Assembly (NCBI GenBank): GCA_016784105.1
Contig: JADHVG010000007.1
Span: 1-37,160 of the forward strand
Direction: 5' to 3'
From: Candidatus Woesearchaeota archaeon
GTDB lineage: Archaea > Nanobdellota > Nanobdellia > Woesearchaeales > GW2011-AR4
Length of the DNA stretch: 37,160 bases
Part shown: in pieces, positions 27,953-37,160 of the stretch
Position numbering within the stretch: the first letter of the stretch is position 1
How the letters are laid out: each line of letters begins with the position of its first letter
Notes under the pieces: model-generated
What the model was told of the DNA's origin: nothing
The model's database searches: none
What the model saw: only the letters and a program-made list of their open reading frames with translations
Program-made: the position numbers and the translations under genes

Positions 27953-28452
27953 ATTTGAGTTTCAAAATTCCCTTTCATCGCTATGATTGATTCATCTGTC
28001 TGTTGAAATCTCTTCAAAAATTCATGCTCTTCGTCCATGATTTCCATCATAAGGGCATGAAATGTTGAGTTTAACGCTTGCAATAAATCAATAATTTCCT
28101 TTGCTGAAGAAAAAAACTCGTTGAACTTTTCTTGACTTTCTTGTTTTGATTCTTTTTCACTTCTTACAACTACATTTTCTAAAGTTTGGATTAGTCTATA
28201 CAACGTTTGCAATTCTTCATTTTTGTCAAAAGGTCTCCGGGATTCTTTCCCAGTTAAACTCTTAAGTAAAGATATAGATCTTTCAATTAGTTCTAAGAAT
28301 GTTTTATACTGCTCCACATTGACAAAAAGCTCTGCAATTTCTTTTTTATGAGAGATTGCTTTTATTTTAATTAAAATACCAAGAAATTCATCTGCTGTTT
28401 GTAAATTAAGCCTAGTTGACATAGTTTTTATTTTTTTATTTCCGAAAATCAT
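27949..28452 (-). CDS. Hypothetical helical protein
   Basis: 167-aa ORF, convergent with smc, coiled-coil-like. Confidence 0.65.
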   Translation of the reverse strand: MIFGNKKIKTMSTRLNLQTADEFLGILIKIKAISHKKEIAELFVNVEQYKTFLELIERSISLLKSLTGKESRRPFDKNEELQTLYRLIQTLENVVVRSEKESKQESQEKFNEFFSSAKEIIDLLQALNSTFHALMMEIMDEEHEFLKRFQQTDESIIAMKGNFETQI

Positions 28453-28480
28453 TCTATTTTTTTTATTGGAACTTTTGTTT

Positions 28481-29536
28481 TTATTCTTTTCTATTTTTTA
28501 CTAGTTTACTTATGGTTTTATCTATCAGCTTGAAAGCTTCAGCATTATTGTATCTCCCATATTTTTGTAGATTTTTCTTATATTCTGGAATCAAATGAAT
28601 AAAATCTTCTATGTCCTTTTCGGAAGTTTTCTTGGAAAACATACCATAACCAGACATATCAAGATGGATAGCGTTGATTATTTGCTCAAACTGCTTTTCT
28701 ACTGGAATGGACAAAACTGGTTTTTTTAAGTACAAAGCTTCAGTTATCAGGGAAAAACCCCCATTGGTAATCACTGCCTTACAATCTCTTAAATCTTTAA
28801 AAAAATCTTTTTCGTTGTTTTTTTTGAGAATTACATTTTTTGTTTTTTTATTTTTATGGAAACCATAAACAATAAATTTCTGATTTACCTTACTTAACTC
28901 CCTAACAAGGTCTTTGTTGCTTGTAGAAGTCTGATACACCAGAATATGGTTTTTGTCCTTTGGTTTCATCCTTAATATTTCTTTTCTCAATAAAGGTTTG
29001 ATTATGTTGACATCTTCACCTATCCCCTGTGCTGGAAGGAAAGAAAGAATAAACATCTTATCAACTCTGAGAATAAAAGTATCAATTATAAACTTAGTAA
29101 GAAAAGAAGTTAACCTATACTGTTTCGTTATTTGTGAATGGTCTGCACTCGTGATAAGATGTTGATTGTCCACAGAAACACAAGGAATCTTTTTTATGGT
29201 TGCATAATAGTTGGTTATAGGTTCAAAATCAGTTAAGATGATTTCTGGCTTAAACTTTTTTATTATCCTTCCAACTTTAAGACCTTTGTAAAAAATAATC
29301 GGGAATCTTAAGAGGTTGTTTAATAACGTCAATAAGTTTGCAGCTTTATTGTTTCTATAAAGTATCTTAAAATATCCTATTTTTTCTGCATCAGAAAACT
29401 TTGAAAGATACTTGAAAGACCTATGAGCAGAAACAACCTTTACTTTGTGTTTTTTTTGTAGATGCTCAATAAGAACTTTGCTTCTGACAGCATGACCCAT
29501 CCCTTCTCCTGCAACACCATAAAGAATTTTTGCCAT
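28481..29536 (-). CDS. Glycosyltransferase (GT28/MurG-like fold)
   Basis: LYGVAGEGMGHAVRS, CKAVITNGGFSLITEALYLKKPVLSIPVEKQFEQIINA. Confidence 0.85.
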   Translation of the reverse strand: MAKILYGVAGEGMGHAVRSKVLIEHLQKKHKVKVVSAHRSFKYLSKFSDAEKIGYFKILYRNNKAANLLTLLNNLLRFPIIFYKGLKVGRIIKKFKPEIILTDFEPITNYYATIKKIPCVSVDNQHLITSADHSQITKQYRLTSFLTKFIIDTFILRVDKMFILSFLPAQGIGEDVNIIKPLLRKEILRMKPKDKNHILVYQTSTSNKDLVRELSKVNQKFIVYGFHKNKKTKNVILKKNNEKDFFKDLRDCKAVITNGGFSLITEALYLKKPVLSIPVEKQFEQIINAIHLDMSGYGMFSKKTSEKDIEDFIHLIPEYKKNLQKYGRYNNAEAFKLIDKTISKLVKNRKE

Positions 29537-29580
29537 ACTATCAAAAGTAAAAAGATTATTTATAAATTTATAGAAAAGGA

Positions 29581-29651
29581 TGCGCCGGCTGGGGTTCGAA
29601 CCCAGATCAAAGGCTTGGAAGGCCCTTATACTACCATTATACTACCGGCGC
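29581..29651 (-). tRNA. tRNA-Gly (anticodon TCC)
   Basis: GCGCCGG...CCTTCCAAGCC...GGTTCGAACCC...CCGGCGCA cloverleaf; no encoded CCA. Confidence 0.95.
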
Positions 29652-29749
29652 ATGAATATCGAGATTAATATTTTCTTTATAAATTTAATTATTTTCCTCG
29701 AATTATCGAAATAATTAAATAGCAATCTAACGAAAATAAGGGTATTGAG

Positions 29750-30274
29750 GTGGTTTACATGGAATTTGATGCAAGTCCAGTATATAAGAACCTTATTTCT
29801 CCATTAGATGTCAATAGAAGTGTTAATGCTATAGAACACTTTAGCTTTGAAAGCATAGAAGAAGATGCACGCTTTCTGGAGTTCCTAGAAGATATGCAAC
29901 ACAATAACGATTCAATAGAACTCAACCTAATAAAAAATAATGCGTACAAGGAATCGGTCATGATATCTTTACACATAAACGAATCAGACAAAGAAACCTT
30001 GATGAACTTGATGCGAGATGAACAAAAAACTTTTGGCGGAAGCAAATTATTTTACATTAACGAACAAGGAGACAAAATTTCGATAGTTGCCGTTCCAGGA
30101 AGCGTTGACGGCAAAGTAAACATGGTGATAAGCAGACTCAGTAAAATAAATGAAAAAATTCATAGAATGAACACAAAAATAAAGAAAGAAAATACTGAAA
30201 TGTTCATGAAAAGAAACAGCAAAGACAAAAAAGACAAAATCATCAATATGATCAACAAGAATCTGAAAGTTTGA
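29750..30274 (+). CDS. Hypothetical protein
   Basis: 174-aa ORF (or start at ATG 29759), coding-like. Confidence 0.65.
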   Translation: MVYMEFDASPVYKNLISPLDVNRSVNAIEHFSFESIEEDARFLEFLEDMQHNNDSIELNLIKNNAYKESVMISLHINESDKETLMNLMRDEQKTFGGSKLFYINEQGDKISIVAVPGSVDGKVNMVISRLSKINEKIHRMNTKIKKENTEMFMKRNSKDKKDKIINMINKNLKV

Positions 30275-30280
30275 TTTTTA

Positions 30281-31309
30281 TTATTCTATTTTTTTCCTTA
30301 TCCTATCCAAGAACTCATTAAAATCTACTTCTTTTATGCTACAACCACAAGCATGCTCATGACCACCACCATAACCTTCCAGTCCGTTAAGCGCTTCCTC
30401 TAAGATTGGCGGAATTATAACATCTCTTCCTCGCAAACTCATCCGAACATCCCCATCCTTTTTCCTGCCAACAATTATCATCTTATCAGGGAACCTGTAC
30501 AATAGTTCATTGGAAAGGTCACCAGTAAAACTTGTTTTATCAGATTCGTAAGTGAAAACAAGTAAATTAGAATCATCCGCTGAATCAATGGCATTTTTTA
30601 ACAACCCCTCATAAATTACCTTAGCTTTCTCATACTTTTTATGTAGGAACTTTCCACGCGCAGTTTCCTTATTAAGAATTTCATACGGAGAATCTATTCT
30701 TGTGAGAATCTTGACATTTCTCATGACATCAGAAGCCTTACCCTTAAGACAAAAAGAGAATATCTTTATGAGTTCTCCAAGAGGAGTATCAAAATACATA
30801 TCCCCCACAGTTTTCTTGTCCCCTATTAAATCAGGATATTGTTCGCGAAATTCTTCTATAAAAGGAGGCATAAAATAATCAGCGATGCATCCCAAAGTAG
30901 CAATCCATAAGTCTTGACGAACAACATCATAACATAAGTTGGTTGTAGGAATATTATCTTCTTGGTTTGAAACTCGAGGGTTGAAGTACTGCACATTATT
31001 ACGCTCATAAGGTCCGTGATGGTCTATCCAGATGACCTTCGCAGAAGAAGCATCAATGAACTCTTGCTCAACATCCGCAACATCTAGCACAAAAACCTTA
31101 TCGGCATGATTCTCTTCAATTTTTCTTGCAAATTCTGCTGTTAATTTAGGATGGGTTTTTGCAATAACCCCATAACCTTCATTTTTATATCGATAAAAAA
31201 GCAAGAAAGAACACAAACCATCAGCATCAGAATCAAAGAAAATAAGCGGATTTTGAGAAGTATCAAGCTCTTCCCTTATCTTATCATACTGTTTTTCTGT
31301 TAATGCCAT
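30281..31309 (-). CDS. DHH-family phosphoesterase
   Basis: IFFDSDADGLCSFLL, VIWIDHHGPYE, GYGGGHEHACGCSIK. Confidence 0.87.
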   Translation of the reverse strand: MALTEKQYDKIREELDTSQNPLIFFDSDADGLCSFLLFYRYKNEGYGVIAKTHPKLTAEFARKIEENHADKVFVLDVADVEQEFIDASSAKVIWIDHHGPYERNNVQYFNPRVSNQEDNIPTTNLCYDVVRQDLWIATLGCIADYFMPPFIEEFREQYPDLIGDKKTVGDMYFDTPLGELIKIFSFCLKGKASDVMRNVKILTRIDSPYEILNKETARGKFLHKKYEKAKVIYEGLLKNAIDSADDSNLLVFTYESDKTSFTGDLSNELLYRFPDKMIIVGRKKDGDVRMSLRGRDVIIPPILEEALNGLEGYGGGHEHACGCSIKEVDFNEFLDRIRKKIE

Positions 31310-31392
31310 AGTTTTTGGAAATTTAATTGTTATATAAATGTATTTAAACTAAAAACAAAAATTTTATATCGTCTTTTTCAAATTTAACAGGT

Positions 31393-32604
31393 ATGCAACT
31401 CCCAAAATACGATTCTAAAAATCATCCATTATTCAATTGCGGAGATGTTAATTGTGCGATATGTGCAAAGGCTTATTCTCAAATGAAACTGAAGAAAAAG
31501 GAAGTGAAAGAAAATTTTAGTTCAGAAATGGTTGCGCCTTTTGTAGGCAGGTACAACTATCCAAACTTAAACCTTGGGATGATGGCACCTCCTGAAGAGA
31601 CGGAAGATGCGTGGTTGTATGATGCACCAAAATATTGGGCTTATGAACGCATGCAAATACCAAAAATTATTGAGTTTAGAAGTTCATTGATAAATTCTAG
31701 AACAAACTTGAACATAAAAAAAAGAGACAGGTTTTTGTTTCTGAATCAAGAAGCATCACTGGCAAGCGCTCCAGTAGATGTTGACATTTCTCTCAAAAAG
31801 AAACCCAGCTTCAGGATGAACTATGACAATTACATGGCTCCTACTGGGATGCTGGCAGAACTAAAAAGAGCGAAATTAACAGAAAATGCACAAATACATA
31901 CCAAAGTCCAGAAAGTGCATTATGATGATGACCTTAAGGCATCGGATGCCCTCACCTACCTTTATGACAATAAATTTGATGAAAACTTTCTTTCTCGAAT
32001 ATTGAGCGTAGGTACATTAGGAATTGGCAAAGATCGAAAATTAGTACCCACAAGATGGAGCATAACAGCAACGGATGATACTCTGGGAAAACATCTAATG
32101 AATAAAGTAAAAAAACACAATGAAATAAATTACAAAGCATTCTTCGGAGGCTACTTAGGAAATTACTATCTTGTCCTGTGTTTTCCAAATGTATGGAACT
32201 ATGAATTATTTGAGATGAGTGTTGCAAATCCTTCATACTATAAAACAGACCACGAATCTTATTCAGGAAGAAAAAATTACGCTTCTAATACCTCCGGAGG
32301 ATATTACACCGTAAAACTAGCAATCTTAGAAAAATTAAACCAGCTTAAAAGACAAGGAAGCTGCATAGCCTTAAGGTTCATAACGGGAGATTATACGTTA
32401 CCCTTAGGAGTATGGGTTACTAGAGAAGCAACAAGAAAAGCTTTAGAAGGTACCGGAATAGAATTTTCCTCAAAAGAACTCATGCTTGAATATGCAAATA
32501 AACTTGTAAAAAGAAAATTTGGATGTGGAATAGAACTATACCTCAAGGATAGCAAATTACTTAGAGAAATAAACAATCAATCAAAATTAAGTAAGTTTAT
32601 TTAG
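31393..32604 (+). CDS. nreA: NreA-like archaeal DNA repair protein
   Basis: N-terminal CGDVNCAICAK zinc motif; PFVGRYNYPNLNLGMMAPPEE typical of Nre family. Confidence 0.82.
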   Translation: MQLPKYDSKNHPLFNCGDVNCAICAKAYSQMKLKKKEVKENFSSEMVAPFVGRYNYPNLNLGMMAPPEETEDAWLYDAPKYWAYERMQIPKIIEFRSSLINSRTNLNIKKRDRFLFLNQEASLASAPVDVDISLKKKPSFRMNYDNYMAPTGMLAELKRAKLTENAQIHTKVQKVHYDDDLKASDALTYLYDNKFDENFLSRILSVGTLGIGKDRKLVPTRWSITATDDTLGKHLMNKVKKHNEINYKAFFGGYLGNYYLVLCFPNVWNYELFEMSVANPSYYKTDHESYSGRKNYASNTSGGYYTVKLAILEKLNQLKRQGSCIALRFITGDYTLPLGVWVTREATRKALEGTGIEFSSKELMLEYANKLVKRKFGCGIELYLKDSKLLREINNQSKLSKFI

Positions 32605-32609
32605 AAATG

Positions 32610-32617
32610 TTTAAATA
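32610..32617 (+). promoter_or_regulatory. TATA box of the leu leader
   Basis: TTTAAATA centred about 26 nt before the ATG at 32640, consistent with a leaderless transcript. Confidence 0.6.
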
Positions 32618-32639
32618 GAATATAAAGAAACTAAGTTGT

Positions 32640-32711
32640 ATGGCTAACACAAATAAAATAAATTCTTTGAACTTGTTAGCTCTAAATCTCTTACTTCTGC
32701 TGCGGTTATAA
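32640..32711 (+). CDS. Putative leucine-rich leader peptide MANTNKINSLNLLALNLLLLLRL
   Basis: ATG GCT AAC ACA AAT AAA ATA AAT TCT TTG AAC TTG TTA GCT CTA AAT CTC TTA CTT CTG CTG CGG TTA TAA; 10/23 Leu, located directly upstream of a LeuA-family gene. Confidence 0.75.
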   Translation: MANTNKINSLNLLALNLLLLLRL

Positions 32712-32780
32712 GGTCCAAACATTTTGGCATATTCTGCAAGGACCTTTCATCGTTTTAAAAAAAAAAATTCTAGAGTATGC
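32710..32780 (+). promoter_or_regulatory. Alternative RNA structures (candidate attenuator)
   Basis: Stem AAGGTCC(32710-32716)/GGACCTT(32740-32746) versus GCATATTCT(32727-32735)/AGAGTATGC(32772-32780). Confidence 0.55.
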
Positions 32781-32812
32781 TATAAACTAAACATGATGAG
32801 GAAATAAAAAAA

Positions 32813-34423
32813 ATGGAACATCAAAGAGATAAAAACCAAGTGTATATTTTTGATACCACCAACAGAGATGGTGAACAAGCAACAGAAGGAGCAAAACATG
32901 GGATACCTTCTAAACTAGAAATAGTTGCCGCACTTGAAAATGCACACGTTGATAGAATAGAAGCAGGATTCCCCATATCATCAGACCAAGATTTTGAAGC
33001 TGTCCAAAGCATTGCACAAAGTTCCAGAGAATCAATGATATTCGGTTTAGCAAGAGTCCCTATAGAAAAAACAGGAAAAATAATATATGATGATATTGAT
33101 ACTGCATTTGGCGCAGTTAGAGATGCTAACTTTAGAGGGATACACACATTTTCTGTTAATTTTGATGATTCAAGTCTTGAGCACTACGGATATTCCAGAG
33201 AAGAAGTCTTACAAGGAGCTGTTAGAGGGGTTGCTCATGCCAGGAAACTTTTAGGAGACCAAGGTCAGGTGGAATTTTCTTTTCAATGTGCAACAATAGC
33301 TCCTCTTGATGAAGTTGTTAAAGGATACCTAACAGTAATTGAAGCAGGAGCTAACGTAATCAATGTTCCAGATACTATTGGATACAGCCATCCAGATGAA
33401 ATAAGCTTGTTAATAACAACTTTAAGAAGAGAAGTCCCTGAAGATGTTATGATAAGCATACACTGTCACAACGATCTAGGTCTTGCGGTAGCAAATTCTT
33501 TAGCAGCAGTAAAAGCTGGAGCAGATATTATAGAATGTACTGTCAACGGAATAGGAGAAAGAGCAGGAAACGCTGCTTTAGAAGAAGTAGTGATGAACAT
33601 CAAAACCCGACCAGATTTGTTTGGAGGAAGAACTGTGGGAGTAGATACTTCCAAACTTAATGAGCTAAGTGCATTAGTGAGTCATCACTATGAAATGCCA
33701 GTGCAACAAAATAAAGCCATCGTTGGAGAAAATGCATTTAGACACAGATCAGGAATCCATCAAGATGGGATGATTAAAGGAGGAAGATATGAAATAATGA
33801 ATCCTGAAGAAGTTGGATGGTCCGGAGAAGGATACAGTTTAACTGCAAGATCAGGATATGCAGGAGTAGGACTAAGGCTTAGAAGATTAGGCTATAATAT
33901 TTCTGATGAGGATGTAAAAAAAATCATAATGCCTAATTTCAAGAACTTGGCAGATGAAAAAAGAAGTATAGGAGATACAGATCTAGTCTACCTTATGGAC
34001 TCTCGAAACACAGAACAAGATTACCGCTTAGAGTTTGTTGATTTAGGATCTGTTTCCAAGATTGAAGGTTCTGAAGATTATTTTGCATCGGTCGTTATTA
34101 ATGTAGATGGAAACGAAATGTCTTCAAAAGATGTATCTGGAAACGGAAAACACCATGAAGGATCTATTGATGCAATCTTTAGTGCTATAGACCAAGTAGT
34201 TGATAGGAGGGAAGGACTTCATCTAGTTCATTACGACCCCATAAATCTAGGAACTGGGAGAGAGGCTATAGCAGAAGTGACAGTCATATTAAGTGAGAAT
34301 GAAAAGTTTGATGGAAAAATAAGACCCTTTAAAGGGATGTATGTCGGAATAGGAACACATCAAGACACACTAAGAGCTTCTGCAATGGCGTATGTTGATG
34401 CTCTGAACAAAGCAATGAAATAG
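32813..34423 (+). CDS. leuA: 2-isopropylmalate synthase family protein (LeuA-like; citramalate or homocitrate synthase not excluded)
   Basis: FDTTNRDGEQATEG, HCHNDLGLAVANSLAAVKAGADIIECTVNGIGERAGNAALEEV, AFRHRSGIHQDG; C-terminal allosteric-type domain. Confidence 0.87.
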   Translation: MEHQRDKNQVYIFDTTNRDGEQATEGAKHGIPSKLEIVAALENAHVDRIEAGFPISSDQDFEAVQSIAQSSRESMIFGLARVPIEKTGKIIYDDIDTAFGAVRDANFRGIHTFSVNFDDSSLEHYGYSREEVLQGAVRGVAHARKLLGDQGQVEFSFQCATIAPLDEVVKGYLTVIEAGANVINVPDTIGYSHPDEISLLITTLRREVPEDVMISIHCHNDLGLAVANSLAAVKAGADIIECTVNGIGERAGNAALEEVVMNIKTRPDLFGGRTVGVDTSKLNELSALVSHHYEMPVQQNKAIVGENAFRHRSGIHQDGMIKGGRYEIMNPEEVGWSGEGYSLTARSGYAGVGLRLRRLGYNISDEDVKKIIMPNFKNLADEKRSIGDTDLVYLMDSRNTEQDYRLEFVDLGSVSKIEGSEDYFASVVINVDGNEMSSKDVSGNGKHHEGSIDAIFSAIDQVVDRREGLHLVHYDPINLGTGREAIAEVTVILSENEKFDGKIRPFKGMYVGIGTHQDTLRASAMAYVDALNKAMK

Positions 34424-34568
34424 CTACTTAAAATTTTCAACATCCTTCAGAAACCTTTGAATAGTTTTTGTTTAGGTTTTAGTGTACTCTTTCCTAGAAC
34501 TTTTAGGTTACTACTAATGAGTAATTCTTTTAGAAAAACTTATAAATCATGCGATATGCTCCCCTTCC

Positions 34569-35942
34569 ATGACAGATAGAACCTTAACAGCAGTACAAAC
34601 CTCTGGGGGAATGGGAACTAGAGCCAGACCCATAAACCTCTATTCTGAAAGTTCAATGATTCCAAAAGGACTAATAAGAGTGATGGGAACTCCAATAGCA
34701 GAACTACAAATCAGGCAATTTGTAGAAGCAGAAATAAATGATCTTTACGTTGTGACCCAGCACCTAGAAAATAGAGAACATCTTTCAAATAGATTTGGAG
34801 ATGGCAGGAATTTTGGTTTAGATATCCACTACTCTGACCCACAAGATGATTGGACAAACAACGGAAGCGGAGATGCTATACTATCTAACATCCAAAGCAG
34901 AAACCTAACTGGAGATAGCATAATACTTCCAAATGACAACCTATTTGAATTTGATCTAAGTCGAATTATCCAACAACATAGAAAGACTGATGCGGTTATC
35001 TCTGTCCTGACCATAGACATGCAACCAATAGACACTCTTGATACTTATGGACTAATCAATGCTGATGACTCAAATAAAGTTGTGGAGCTGGCAGAAAAGC
35101 CAGAGAGTATAGAAGACCTTGTGCTAGCCCTGAGGCTTGATTCTGCCAAGGACCTAAGCAAGAAAAAAGTTCCGGTCAACACCGCAGGATACATAACTGA
35201 CAATGACTCTCTGATGCAGATATTATCCGAAGATTGGGTAAGAAACGGAAGGGAAAGTGAATCTGGATTTGATATGGCTGGAGACCTGATAACAGGTCTA
35301 CTAAAACACGGACATCCGGTTAACGTAACACCGATTGACTCTTGGGGAGATTTTGGTTCAACAGACTACATATTAAGCACAATACAACAAGCATTGGCAG
35401 GAAATTTTCCTTCCGTACATGGTTCTCTGGGGAAAAATTATTATCATGACCCCATAAAAAATATATGGATCCACAAAGAAACTTTGAAAAGAGAATACCG
35501 GGGAAAAACTCTCCAAGAAAGAATGAAATCGGGAGATGTGAATATAGGATCAAACACATTCATAGGAAGAAGAGTCATAATAGAGGACGGAGCAGAAATA
35601 AGGTATTCAAACATAGAAAAGTATGTGAAAGTCGGAAAGGGAGTTCAGATAGACCACTCCTACCTGTTGCCGAATTCAATAATAGGGCCTTATGCAGAAA
35701 TATCCCACTCAGCTCTTGGATTACAGATAAAAGTAAATTCCTCAGAAGAAACCCCTACCAGGATAAAAGCAGGGTCAGCAATAGGCCCAAAGATAACAAT
35801 ACCGGAAGGAACAGCATTAATAGGCGTTTCAGTTTATCCAGGATTCAATTTCGAGGGATCAGGAGAGTATAGCCACACCGATCTAACACCAAGTAAGGAG
35901 CACGTTATGCGTGCAGCCATAGTGTATGGTCCTCCAAAATAA
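34569..35942 (+). CDS. Sugar-phosphate nucleotidyltransferase with C-terminal left-handed beta-helix
   Basis: GGMGTRARPINLYSESSMIPKGLIRVMGTPIAE; hexapeptide-like C-terminus. Confidence 0.87.
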   Translation: MTDRTLTAVQTSGGMGTRARPINLYSESSMIPKGLIRVMGTPIAELQIRQFVEAEINDLYVVTQHLENREHLSNRFGDGRNFGLDIHYSDPQDDWTNNGSGDAILSNIQSRNLTGDSIILPNDNLFEFDLSRIIQQHRKTDAVISVLTIDMQPIDTLDTYGLINADDSNKVVELAEKPESIEDLVLALRLDSAKDLSKKKVPVNTAGYITDNDSLMQILSEDWVRNGRESESGFDMAGDLITGLLKHGHPVNVTPIDSWGDFGSTDYILSTIQQALAGNFPSVHGSLGKNYYHDPIKNIWIHKETLKREYRGKTLQERMKSGDVNIGSNTFIGRRVIIEDGAEIRYSNIEKYVKVGKGVQIDHSYLLPNSIIGPYAEISHSALGLQIKVNSSEETPTRIKAGSAIGPKITIPEGTALIGVSVYPGFNFEGSGEYSHTDLTPSKEHVMRAAIVYGPPK

Positions 35943-35949
35943 TAAACAG

Positions 35950-37160
35950 TCAATTCTTGAAATCTTTTAAGTCTCTAAGAAATCTGTTTACAGTCTTTAT
36001 AATGTGCTCAGGTTGAGTTTTCAGAATTTTGACTAATTCTGAGAGAACATCTCCTTCAAACTTTTCTTTACTTTTTAATTTAATATCCTCTTCCGAAAGT
36101 TCTTGCTTTTTCTTTGCGGCTTTCCTTGCTTTCTTCCAAACCTGAAAAAGTTCTTCAACTCTAGCCGGAAGCTCATCAATCTCAACACCTAAAATCTTTG
36201 ATGATTCTTCCAAAATATCTTCTTTGCTGCTTACCTCAGACTCAGCTGCTTTACCAGCAGTAAACTCAATCCTAACAATACTATCAGAAATTTTAGTAGA
36301 TTTAAGAATATGAATGTTTCCAGCTTCTTTTGTGTTGTCTAAGTGTGTACCTCCACAGGCCTGCACATCAATACCTTCTATTTCAACTATCCTCAACCTT
36401 TTACCGGGAACAGCCCCACCTTGATATATAGCCATGCCAAATTTTTGCTCAGCTTCTGTTCTAGGGTAGAATTTCTTGAGAACTTTGGTTTTTGAATTCA
36501 CTATGTTATTAGCTTCAAGTTCTATCTTCTTTATCTCTTCATCAGACAAAGACTGATAATGAGAAATGTCCAAAGTGGCTTTACTTTGAGTCTTTCTTGC
36601 TCCGGCCTGATTGATATGCTTTCCTAAGACTCTTTTAGCTGCAAGCCCAACAATATGAGTTGCAGTATGGTGCTGAGCCAGCTGCTTTCTCCTTTCAACA
36701 TCTACCTTAACAGTTACCACCTCTCCTTCCTTGAACTTAGGAACATCAGAAAGAACATGAACAATAACAGAACCTTGTTTCACTATATCCTTTATCTCTT
36801 CGCCATTTATGGTTCCAATGTCGTGTAACTGCCCGCCTGAAGTAGGATACGCAACAGTCTTATCAAGAATAACATTACCATCTATTATCTTCAGAACCTT
36901 TGCCTTGTTTTCTGTTTTTAGATAATCATCAAAGTACAAAGCTTCTGTTTCCTTAACTCCTTCCAACGGAAGTTTCTCTTCTCTTCTTGTTGCATGTTCC
37001 TGTTCTTTCTTCTCATGAAGTTCCGCAACTTTCGCATAAAAATCATCCGGAACATTGACCTCTTTTCCAGACTTGTTAGCTTCTTCTTTGACAAGCTCCG
37101 GAGAAATACCCTGATTGTCATACAACCTTAACAGTTTATTTTCATCAAACTTTTCTTGCA
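35950..37160 (-). CDS. alaS: Alanyl-tRNA synthetase, C-terminal part (5' end beyond window)
   Basis: VAYPTSGGQLHDIGTI, QHHTATHIVGLAAKRVLG, VQACGGTHLDNTKEAG; reading frame stays open to the window edge. Confidence 0.93.
   Translation of the reverse strand, partial: QEKFDENKLLRLYDNQGISPELVKEEANKSGKEVNVPDDFYAKVAELHEKKEQEHATRREEKLPLEGVKETEALYFDDYLKTENKAKVLKIIDGNVILDKTVAYPTSGGQLHDIGTINGEEIKDIVKQGSVIVHVLSDVPKFKEGEVVTVKVDVERRKQLAQHHTATHIVGLAAKRVLGKHINQAGARKTQSKATLDISHYQSLSDEEIKKIELEANNIVNSKTKVLKKFYPRTEAEQKFGMAIYQGGAVPGKRLRIVEIEGIDVQACGGTHLDNTKEAGNIHILKSTKISDSIVRIEFTAGKAAESEVSSKEDILEESSKILGVEIDELPARVEELFQVWKKARKAAKKKQELSEEDIKLKSKEKFEGDVLSELVKILKTQPEHIIKTVNRFLRDLKDFKN

Overview
AT-rich archaeal chromosome segment, probably DPANN (Pacearchaeota/Woesearchaeota-like; inferred from gene content and leaderless TATA promoters, not proven). 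Three zones. (1) About 1-5.1 kb: minus-strand cluster of secreted or surface proteins plus an unusual protein made of four tandem HTH-like repeats. (2) About 5.1-14.3 kb: accessory region with small lipoproteins (DUF192, Kazal/Cys-rich), a RelBE-like toxin-antitoxin pair, a XerA-like tyrosine recombinase operon, two coiled-coil/wHTH proteins, a METTL5-like methyltransferase and much unexplained non-coding structure. (3) About 14.4-37 kb: mostly conserved archaeal housekeeping genes (RpoL, rhomboid, UppS, two DHH proteins, XPD-like helicase, GCS2 ligase, N-formylglutamate amidohydrolase, SMC, glycosyltransferase, tRNA-Gly, NreA, LeuA, sugar nucleotidyltransferase, AlaRS). Best candidates for new biology: (a) a leucine-rich 23-codon leader ORF (10 Leu, all six Leu codons used, five Leu in a row) preceding alternative RNA hairpins directly upstream of a LeuA-family gene, resembling bacterial leu attenuation but in an archaeon; (b) an array of eight AAAAGTGAG motifs at near-integer helical spacing, running from non-coding DNA into the METTL5-like gene, with inverted copies about 8 kb away; (c) an 11-bp degenerate tandem repeat next to that array; (d) a multi-stem structured RNA/inverted-repeat element and related palindromes between the accessory genes. 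All calls come from reading the sequence; no database search was run.
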